Positions 1-5,788 of a DNA stretch of 5,910 bases are shown in pieces. The stretch's first letter is position 1. Every line of letters starts with the position of its first letter. The notes beneath the pieces were generated by a model, which worked only from the letters and a program-made list of their open reading frames with translations, was not told where the DNA came from and did no database searches. The position numbers were made by a program, and so were the translations under genes. Source of the DNA: CAZKUN01 sp964555935 (GTDB taxonomy: Bacteria; Armatimonadota; Zipacnadia; Zipacnadales; VGFC01); the NCBI GenBank assembly GCA_964555935.1, contig CAZKUN010000399.1:1-5910 (forward strand). The letters run 5' to 3'.

Positions 1-1508
1 AGCAACCGGCCGTCCTCCGCAGACACCGCCACCACGTTGGCGCGCGTCTGGGCCTGCAGGATCAGCGCTCCGGGCACGGCGACCGCCATGCAGGCGCTAC
101 GAAAACCCGGCGTCGAGATCAGTCCTCGCCCCGGAGTCTCGATCAGATCGAGGAGTTCCTGGTCGTCGTTCGTCCAGAGTTCCTCCCCCGTATCCACGGC
201 GAGGCACCGCAGGTGCGCGTCAGGGCTGTAGGCGAAGAGCCTCCCGTCGCGGATCGCCAGGGCTCGCGAGTCAATCGGGGTGGCTTCCGCGTGGGTCCAG
301 ATCACTCGCTCTCGTTTGAGATCATAGGCGGCCAGCGTGTTCCCAAATCCCCAGGGCACGCGCGGCTGCGTGTAGTAGCCGGGGCTGAGATCGCCCCAGC
401 CCCATCCACCGAAGTTGCGGTCGCCCTTCACGGCCTCGACCTGCCCCGTCCTGTCGCCTGACATGACGTAGAGCACGCCGTCGTCCGTCGCCATCCACTT
501 CCAGTCGCCCTCGGTTCCGGGCACGCGGATCCGCCCGAGTTCATCGCCCGTCCGCGCGTCGAGCATCAGGCAACTGTCGCCGTCGATCATGTGGAAGACA
601 TCGTCCGTCGCGTAGAACGCCGACCGGTGCGCGAGATAGCCCTCGGGCAGATTCCGCTGCCACAGGACCGTTCCGTTGTAGCCGTTGCGCGCGATGAGCT
701 TGCCGCCGATCTCCCATTCGCGGACGTGGTGGGCGATGTGTCCGGTGGCCAGGAACGTCCGCCCCCCGGCGGCTGTGGTGATGCTCGGCATGGTGATGTG
801 GTACGGCTCCGCGAGGAACTGCGTCAGGTACGGGGCCTTGATGGCGCTATCGGTCGACACCGGATTATTGTCGGGACCATGCTCCCAGTGGGGCCAGTCG
901 TCGGCGCCGTCGAGTAGGGGTTTGGTGACCCGCAGCCACGTGCCGGCTGTGTCGCGCTCCGTCTTCACGCCGCGCACGCCGCCCAGGCGCGCCCACTCGC
1001 GGTAGTCCCGCGGGCTGGGGGCGCCGGGCTGCATCGAGCCGATACGCGCCGTGCCTCCGGGGCACAAGACCCGGAGCACCTCGGCCGGGGAGAGTTCAGA
1101 CAGCATGGCCTCGCCGGCGGCGGTGGCGACCAGCAGATCTATTGTGTTGTCGGCGTAGGGAAGAGGGTTGAACTCCCCGCGCTCGACAACCAGTCGATCG
1201 ATTCCCAGGCCGGCGGCGTCCGCCTGGCGGCGCTGCTCGGCTACGGATTCAGCATCGGGTTCTCGCACGTGTACCAGCAGCTCGCTGGACTCGGCGATTC
1301 GCACCGCCAGGTCGCGGTCGGCGCCGATGACGCCGCATACTCCGCGGGTCACGCCGCCACTCTCGATCAGAGCTGCCGCCAGGGCCGCCGTATCGCTCGC
1401 AAGCTGTTGCGCCGCGATCGGGGCGGAGATCAGCGCGAGAAGCAGCGCGAGCGTCCCGGCCGACATGGCAAGGCGCGTGTCGATTGCCCGTCGAGTGGTG
1501 GCATTCAT
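1..1508 (-). CDS. Secreted methyltransferase-like / PQQ-type beta-propeller fusion protein (C-terminus outside window)
   Basis: This open frame starts at ATG 1508-1506 and runs 502 codons off the left edge without a stop. GGAGG lies 7 nt before the ATG, which decides the start. Residues 1-33 look like a signal peptide: arginines at 6, 7 and 12, a hydrophobic stretch at about 13-32, then a cleavage site near IAA|QQ. Residues about 45-158 resemble a class I SAM methyltransferase fold, with LPYADNTIDLLVA (116-128) and VLRVLCPGG (144-152) where the family has its acidic-loop and post-strand motifs. From about residue 204 (DWPHWEHGPDNNPVS) the protein matches PQQ/BamB-like propellers. Blade-type motifs include LDARTGDELGRI (316-327), DLKRERVIW (396-404) and VDTGEELW (438-445). 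Related proteins are common in Planctomycetota and often exceed 900 residues, so roughly half may be missing. Propeller and export are well supported; the substrate is unknown, and PQQ binding is not shown by these repeats alone. Confidence 0.87.
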   Translation of the reverse strand, partial: MNATTRRAIDTRLAMSAGTLALLLALISAPIAAQQLASDTAALAAALIESGGVTRGVCGVIGADRDLAVRIAESSELLVHVREPDAESVAEQRRQADAAGLGIDRLVVERGEFNPLPYADNTIDLLVATAAGEAMLSELSPAEVLRVLCPGGTARIGSMQPGAPSPRDYREWARLGGVRGVKTERDTAGTWLRVTKPLLDGADDWPHWEHGPDNNPVSTDSAIKAPYLTQFLAEPYHITMPSITTAAGGRTFLATGHIAHHVREWEIGGKLIARNGYNGTVLWQRNLPEGYLAHRSAFYATDDVFHMIDGDSCLMLDARTGDELGRIRVPGTEGDWKWMATDDGVLYVMSGDRTGQVEAVKGDRNFGGWGWGDLSPGYYTQPRVPWGFGNTLAAYDLKRERVIWTHAEATPIDSRALAIRDGRLFAYSPDAHLRCLAVDTGEELWTNDDQELLDLIETPGRGLISTPGFRSACMAVAVPGALILQAQTRANVVAVSAEDGRL

Positions 1509-1515
1509 GGTGTTT

Positions 1516-1520
1516 CCTCC
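1516..1520 (-). promoter_or_regulatory. Shine-Dalgarno GGAGG of the propeller gene
   Basis: Read on the minus strand, GGAGG is followed by AAACACC and then ATG at 1508-1506. The 7-nt spacing is ideal. It favours this ATG over the in-frame ATG at residue 15, which would remove the charged N-terminus of the signal peptide. Confidence 0.8.
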
Positions 1521-1521
1521 A

Positions 1522-1538
1522 ACCGACCTCAGGCCGGT
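1522..1538 (-). promoter_or_regulatory. Leader hairpin abutting the propeller gene ribosome binding site
   Basis: On the minus-strand transcript ACCGGCC, loop UGA, GGUCGGU forms a 7-bp stem with a single G-U pair. The stem ends one nucleotide before GGAGG. In plus-strand RNA the same position would be an A-C mismatch, so the structure is better formed in the sense of the downstream gene. The stem and its position are seen; any effect on translation is inference, since a stem this short can occur by chance in GC-rich DNA. Confidence 0.4.
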
Positions 1539-1570
1539 GATAGCGCGGCTGTCGTGCATTCCTCTTCTCT

Positions 1571-1612
1571 CAGCACGCCGGTCCCGCCTGCCTGGATCGA
1601 GTCGACGTGCTG
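1571..1612. repeat. 7-bp inverted repeat in the divergent intergenic region
   Basis: CAGCACG at 1571-1577 and CGTGCTG at 1606-1612 are perfect inverted copies separated by 28 nt. They lie in the 149-bp gap between the two divergent genes, 46 nt before the preferred start of the TIM-barrel gene. This could be a two-half-site operator or a leader stem, or it could be chance. I see no convincing -35/-10 promoter on either strand of this gap. Confidence 0.3.
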
Positions 1613-1657
1613 TTGGAGGCGAGGATCCTGGGAGCGCGCCGACGAACGCATCACGTC

Positions 1658-2509
1658 ATGGCACAGATCCCAACACGTACAGTCGTCTGGTCTGTTCTTC
1701 TCGCCACGTGCTGTGGTATCTCGGGCGGAGCGGACTCGGTGGGCGAGGCCTCTCATCTCCGTTACTACGGCTACTACTTCGTCGAATCGAAGGCGTATGG
1801 CAGCCACTTGGACGAGGTCGCGGATTACACGAATCTCCAGTGGGTGCAGGGGACGGATGGCCTCAGGAAGTGCGCCGATATCGGGACGGAGTGCGTCCTG
1901 GAGTTGCGGTGGCAGTTCTTCAGCTCAGGCACCGGCGAGGACGAGAAACCCGTCAGCGTCCTGCGGGAGGACTACAAGGCGCAGTGGCGCCTGCTCGCCG
2001 ACGCCGTCGCGCCCGACATCGATAGCATCGCCGCCTTCTACATGCTAGACGAGCCGTACTGGCGAGGGGCGAGCAAGCCCGATCTCGACACTGCCATCGA
2101 GACCGTGAAAGCCGACTTCCCCGACACGCCGGTGATGGTCGTCTTCGCCCGACCGTCTCTCACTGATGAACTCCTCGTCCCGGAGGGCGCCGACTGGGTG
2201 GGGTTCGACCTGTACGGGCCGATCAGTGATGTCGCGCAGTATATGCGTCTGCTTAAGAGTCGGTTGCACGCCCACCAGAAGCTGTTCCTGGTGCCGCAGA
2301 CTCTCATCAACAAAGCCGCGCCTACGGACGAGGCGCTCGCCGCGCTCAATGAGGAGTACTACGACCTCGCGTCGTCCGAGCCGCTCGTGATCGGTCTGCT
2401 GAACTTCGGGCTCTGGACCGGCGCGCAACCGGGCGACATTCCGGAGACGATCCGGACGCAGCGTGAGATCGGGATGCGCATCAGGAGCGCTGAACGAGAG
2501 GATGAGTGA
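1658..2509 (+). CDS. Exported TIM-barrel, glycoside-hydrolase-like protein of unknown family
   Basis: I do not recognise a named family. From ATG 1658 the protein has 283 residues. The N-terminus has Arg8 and a hydrophobic run VVWSVLLATCCGIS (9-22), consistent with a signal peptide. Two adjacent cysteines (18-19) raise the possibility of a lipoprotein, but LATC is not a standard lipobox. The mature part shows alternating strands and helices typical of a TIM barrel: YYGYYF (36-41), NLQWV (59-63), CVLELRWQFF (79-88), FYMLDEPYW (127-135), TPVMVVFA (157-164), WVGFDLYG (180-187), KLFLVPQTL (208-216) and VIGLLNFGLW (244-253). The strand-4 motif with Asp131-Glu132 resembles the acid/base position of many glycoside hydrolases, and Asp184 may be a second carboxylate. 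The strand-7 segment carries no glutamate, so it is not a canonical clan GH-A enzyme. An in-frame GTG at 1607 would add 17 residues but puts charge and histidines ahead of the signal. Neither start has a good ribosome binding site. A non-catalytic role is possible. Confidence 0.75.
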   Translation: MAQIPTRTVVWSVLLATCCGISGGADSVGEASHLRYYGYYFVESKAYGSHLDEVADYTNLQWVQGTDGLRKCADIGTECVLELRWQFFSSGTGEDEKPVSVLREDYKAQWRLLADAVAPDIDSIAAFYMLDEPYWRGASKPDLDTAIETVKADFPDTPVMVVFARPSLTDELLVPEGADWVGFDLYGPISDVAQYMRLLKSRLHAHQKLFLVPQTLINKAAPTDEALAALNEEYYDLASSEPLVIGLLNFGLWTGAQPGDIPETIRTQREIGMRIRSAEREDE

Positions 2510-2536
2510 GCCTGGTATCTAGTGGGTGATGCTCAC
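2506..2536. repeat. 6-bp inverted repeat across the two converging stop codons
   Basis: GTGAGC (2506-2511) and GCTCAC (2531-2536) are perfect inverted copies around a 19-nt loop that contains the lyase stop codon; the left arm overlaps the TIM-barrel stop TGA. A competing tighter stem, GGTGA-TGC-TCACC, sits at 2525-2537. Neither is followed by a T-run in either direction, so an intrinsic bidirectional terminator is only a weak possibility. Confidence 0.25.
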
Positions 2537-4894
2537 CGTCTCGCCGATGTCGACGCGCCACGTGATGTCGTCCATGGTGAGCTCAACCACGCCAGATGCC
2601 TCCCGCGCCTTCACCGTCGGCGGCGTACTTCCCCGGTATGGGATCAGCAGCGTCACCAGGCCTGTCCCCCCGAGTTCGTAGACCCACGCCTTGGCCGAAA
2701 CCCTCTCGTCCCACCCGTAGGCGATGTCGTAGTCTTCGCTCCGCGACGCGGCCACATCCCCGAGTGGCACGACCAGCAGATTCGCCCCGTCGTTGAAGCG
2801 TGTTGTGACGGCTCCATCGATCTCCTCGGGCGCAGCGCCCTCGGGGAAGTGCCATCGCTGCGCGTATCGGTGAGCTTCCTCGCTAGCCAGACTGTCCTTC
2901 ACCACGACGAAGCCGGGCTTCACGAACCCCACCGACCGTTGGTGCGTGACTCCCTGGTAGAGCTGATGTGATCCCACGGCGAGGTCATGTTCGGGCGCGC
3001 TCTCCCATCGCTCAAACGCCGCGTCGCCGCCGGCCTGGTCCGCGTCATCCACGGCGATCGTGTTGTGCATCGGCGTCGAGCGAAACAGCACCCCCTCGGC
3101 TCGGTAGTTGAGCCGACCCGGATCGATCAGCAAGGGCCGCCCGTAGGCGTAGAGAGTCAGGGAGTTCTGGTCGAGGTGGCCGTGAGGACCGCGCGGCGAG
3201 GCCTTGAACACCAGATGCAGCGCATCGCGGAACTCCCCCTCACCCCACGGGCCGCGCATCACGCACCAGCCGGAGTCCTCCCAGTATCGCGACGCTTGCC
3301 CCGGCGGAGTTCCCTCCACGCCGGCAGTGGCGACGTAGCGGATGTCCTCGCGCTCGAAGTATGGCCACGTCCGATCGAGGATCCCGACTCCGCCCCGGTC
3401 CGAGTCGCCGATCATCGGGACCGTGCCGTCCGGGAAGGCGGTCCACGCGATGAAGTCCTGCAAGAGATCCAGTCGCCGGTAGGCCTCGGGGTCGACCTCG
3501 ACACCGCGCTCCGTCAGCGTCTGGAGAACCCGGAACATGCTCTGGTAGGCGAACTGGATGTAGCCGGGAGAGTTCTCGATTTCCTTTCCGTCGGCGCGCA
3601 CGTCGCGGAGGACGTTCAGCTCAAACGCCGCCTTCGAGTGCTCCAGCCACTGCGGGCTGTCGCCGAACTCGCCATGGGCCACTGCCGCGTCGAGCGCGCT
3701 CGCGTTGACGGTCGACAGCCAGTTTCCGCCATCCCAGTCGTCGTCGGACAGGTAGTCGAGGTGCTCCCATATGGACCAAAGCAGCGCCATGCATGCTCGA
3801 TCGCTCACGCGCGTTCGCTCCGCGCACATGAGCGGCACGAGGGCCGTCAATTTCCACAGACGGATCGCCGAGTCGAGGGAGCGCCACGTGATCAACGCCG
3901 GGCGATCCCAGGTCTGCCAACTCCGCCATCGCCCATCGTCCGGCTTGGGCGGCAGCGGGCAGGTCTCGATCCAGTGCAAGAGCTGCCCCTCGATCTCGTC
4001 GATATAGCGCGCGTCCTCTGTCGCGCGGTAGACGTTCGCCGTGTGTGTCCAGAACCCGCAGCGGTTCAGGCTATTGGTCCATTCGTAGTCCAGCTCATAC
4101 GCCCAGTCAATGTCAGTGATGTCCGGTCCGAAGGCGTGGACCGGCTCGCCAAACTGGAAGCGGTGCTCAAGCAGATCCTGCGCGATCCCAGTTGAGCGCT
4201 CAGGCGTCGGCCCCTCGTACGGCTCCAATCGAGCGGCATAGTATCGCCGCAGCGCCTTCGCCGCTTGTCGCCATTTCCCGCTCTCGGCCGCCCGCCGGAA
4301 GGCCTGCAGCCCCTCAGCATCGGGATCGTACTTCCCGGCCAGCCACTGCGCGATTCCCCCCGCATCCGGGAGCTGCCAGCGCGTGAACGCGCCAAGCGAT
4401 GTGATCCGCGAGCCGCGCTGATCGGTGCACTCGCCCAAGACGAACTCGATGAGCCTCACCGGCGTGTTCTCGAGGATGAATGTGTGTTTCGCCCGAATGT
4501 CCCCAGCGTCAACTAGGGTCTCCCACGGTCCGTCGGGGCCCTCGGTCGATCCGCGGATCGTGACGGTGTCAGGATGTCTCTGGTCGCTCGCCGGATGACT
4601 GCCGATGAAGATCCGGCCGATCACGCGCGACTGCCCGAGGTCGACCACGAATCTCTCTCGCTGGGGTCTGTCGGCGAAGATCGTGTGGCCGCTTCCCCTT
4701 CGCCTGCCGTCGACCGGCTGCATCAGGAGGTTCTCAATCCCGGTCACGTCATGGGCCTCGGGCGCCTCCAGCAGCCGCGCGCCCAGCTCCCAGCGCGCCC
4801 AGTTGACGCGACACTCCTCCGGGGGACCGGCCGCGTGGCAGGCGGCGGAGGGAATCATCACGGCCAGCATAGTCATCGTTCGCATAGACCTCAT
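2519..4894 (-). CDS. Exported heparinase II/III-family polysaccharide lyase with N-terminal discoidin-like domain
   Basis: This 791-residue protein probably cleaves a uronic-acid polysaccharide by beta-elimination outside the cytoplasm. Residues 1-22 form a short signal peptide (MRSMRT, hydrophobic core 7-19, cleavage near HAA). Residues about 42-172 look like an F5/8 type C (discoidin) carbohydrate-binding module: RFVVDLGQSRVIGRIFIG (81-98), RLIEFVLGE (147-155) and SRITSLGAF (162-170). Residues about 240-520 match the alpha/alpha-toroid heparinase N-terminal domain, with LNRCGFWTHTANVY (276-289) and GGNWLSTVNA (389-398). The C-terminal beta-sandwich has the family signature HGHLDQNSLTLYAYG (571-585), LLIDPG (588-593) and MHNTIAVDD (609-617). 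By analogy with PL12/PL17 lyases, the candidate active-site residues are Asn391, Tyr445, His571 or His573, and His610. The usual Tyr-His after SPG reads Tyr-Ile here. The start is the first ATG, 27 nt after the hydrolase stop; its ribosome binding site is weak, and ATG at residue 4 is an alternative. Heparin, alginate and other uronans cannot be told apart from sequence. Confidence 0.9.
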   Translation of the reverse strand: MRSMRTMTMLAVMIPSAACHAAGPPEECRVNWARWELGARLLEAPEAHDVTGIENLLMQPVDGRRRGSGHTIFADRPQRERFVVDLGQSRVIGRIFIGSHPASDQRHPDTVTIRGSTEGPDGPWETLVDAGDIRAKHTFILENTPVRLIEFVLGECTDQRGSRITSLGAFTRWQLPDAGGIAQWLAGKYDPDAEGLQAFRRAAESGKWRQAAKALRRYYAARLEPYEGPTPERSTGIAQDLLEHRFQFGEPVHAFGPDITDIDWAYELDYEWTNSLNRCGFWTHTANVYRATEDARYIDEIEGQLLHWIETCPLPPKPDDGRWRSWQTWDRPALITWRSLDSAIRLWKLTALVPLMCAERTRVSDRACMALLWSIWEHLDYLSDDDWDGGNWLSTVNASALDAAVAHGEFGDSPQWLEHSKAAFELNVLRDVRADGKEIENSPGYIQFAYQSMFRVLQTLTERGVEVDPEAYRRLDLLQDFIAWTAFPDGTVPMIGDSDRGGVGILDRTWPYFEREDIRYVATAGVEGTPPGQASRYWEDSGWCVMRGPWGEGEFRDALHLVFKASPRGPHGHLDQNSLTLYAYGRPLLIDPGRLNYRAEGVLFRSTPMHNTIAVDDADQAGGDAAFERWESAPEHDLAVGSHQLYQGVTHQRSVGFVKPGFVVVKDSLASEEAHRYAQRWHFPEGAAPEEIDGAVTTRFNDGANLLVVPLGDVAASRSEDYDIAYGWDERVSAKAWVYELGGTGLVTLLIPYRGSTPPTVKAREASGVVELTMDDITWRVDIGETVSITH

Positions 4895-4921
4895 CCGGCC
4901 TGTCGGCGTTGGCTTCCGCGG

Positions 4922-5788
4922 TCACAGCCGCGACAGATCGCTATAGATCTCCGGGCGTCGGTACTTCGGGTGGAAGTGTGACTGGGACCGACGCTCGACG
5001 AGTGTCGTTGCCCTCAACGCGTGCACCACCATGCGTTCGCCTCGCGCGTCCGGGCTCGTGTCGACCTCGAGTTCCCCGAGTGGGTTGAACACGAAAATGA
5101 TGGGCGGGCCCTCGTAGTCGACCCCCTTCTCGTGCACGCCACCGCAGGAGTTGATCGTCACATGGTACACGCCATTCTGCCAGGCGACGGCGGGGAAGTT
5201 GATGGTGGCGAGTTGCCGCCAGTAGTCAAAGGCCTCGCGCGTCTTCTCTTCGGTGTCTGCGTGAGAGCTTCCCATCCAGAATGGCGCCAGGATGACCTCA
5301 GCACCGTTGAGATAGCTCAATCGCCCGGCCTCGGCGAACCAGTTGTCGAAGCAGATGTTCACACCGATCCGCACGTCGCCCAGGTTGACGACACTGAACT
5401 CATGGCCCGGCGTCTCCACCCCGTACTCCAGGATCGGTATGTGCGTTTTGGAGTATGTTCCCAGGACACCCTCCGCCGAGACGAAGATGTAGGTGTTGCG
5501 CACGATATCCCTCTCGTCGCGAGACGCCATCCCGAACCCGATTCGCAGGTCGTATTCGGCGGCCAGCTCAACCATGCGGGCCGTCGATTCGCCGCCTATC
5601 GGCTCGGCCGCGCGGAAGTGTCGGCCGTAGTCAAAGCAGAACCCCGTAACGCTCATCTCTGGGAAGCAGCACAGAGTCGCGTCCTCCGCCTTCGCCGCCG
5701 CGAGCCAGGGGACGTGGCGTTCGAGGTTCTCAGCCGGCTCGGCTGGGCGGCTGGTCAGCGAGACCATGGCCATGGTGACGTCTTTCAT
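4922..5788 (-). CDS. Carbon-nitrogen hydrolase (nitrilase superfamily)
   Basis: This enzyme hydrolyses a carbon-nitrogen bond, probably an amide or N-carbamoyl bond, through a thioester on cysteine. The protein has 288 residues, normal for the superfamily, and no signal peptide, so it should be cytoplasmic. The complete triad is visible: Glu44 in FPEMSVTG, Lys114 in YSKTHIP and Cys146 in NICFDNWF. Glu121 or Glu125, in the segment EYGVETPG, may supply the auxiliary glutamate. Family context is also present in NGAEVILAPFW (161-171) and in INFPAVAWQNGVYHV (196-210), where relatives often carry an arginine-alanine-glutamate-asparagine segment. The start ATG has GGAGG 7 nt upstream, and its A overlaps the stop codon of a likely upstream gene as ATGA. 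The lyase gene follows after 27 bp, so the two are probably cotranscribed. The substrate is not predictable: N-carbamoylputrescine amidase-like, omega-amidase-like and aliphatic amidase-like roles are all open. Confidence 0.92.
   Translation of the reverse strand: MKDVTMAMVSLTSRPAEPAENLERHVPWLAAAKAEDATLCCFPEMSVTGFCFDYGRHFRAAEPIGGESTARMVELAAEYDLRIGFGMASRDERDIVRNTYIFVSAEGVLGTYSKTHIPILEYGVETPGHEFSVVNLGDVRIGVNICFDNWFAEAGRLSYLNGAEVILAPFWMGSSHADTEEKTREAFDYWRQLATINFPAVAWQNGVYHVTINSCGGVHEKGVDYEGPPIIFVFNPLGELEVDTSPDARGERMVVHALRATTLVERRSQSHFHPKYRRPEIYSDLSRL

Noticed and set aside
1607..1657. A GTG start adding 17 residues to the TIM-barrel protein
   Set aside because: The extra residues place several arginines and histidines ahead of the signal peptide, and no ribosome binding site precedes the GTG. 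The ATG at 1658 gives a normal signal peptide.
1168..2025. A 285-codon open frame on the plus strand spanning the intergenic gap
   Set aside because: It runs opposite the signal peptide and methyltransferase-like region of the propeller gene and then overlaps the TIM-barrel gene in another frame. The product is serine/arginine-rich low-complexity sequence without motifs.
2987..4195. A 402-codon open frame on the plus strand
   Set aside because: It lies wholly opposite the well-supported lyase gene. Its product is rich in arginine, alanine and proline with no recognisable motif, as expected of an antisense shadow in GC-rich coding DNA.
4574..4981. Plus-strand frames of 113 and 135 codons crossing the lyase-hydrolase junction
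   Set aside because: They are antisense to the lyase N-terminus and the hydrolase C-terminus. No ribosome binding site or domain pattern supports them.
5763..5776. A perfect 14-bp palindrome, ACCATGGCCATGGT
   Set aside because: It is made of the codons for Thr5 to Met8 of the hydrolase, with two ATG codons around GCC. No second copy was noticed, so it is most likely a coding coincidence and not an operator.
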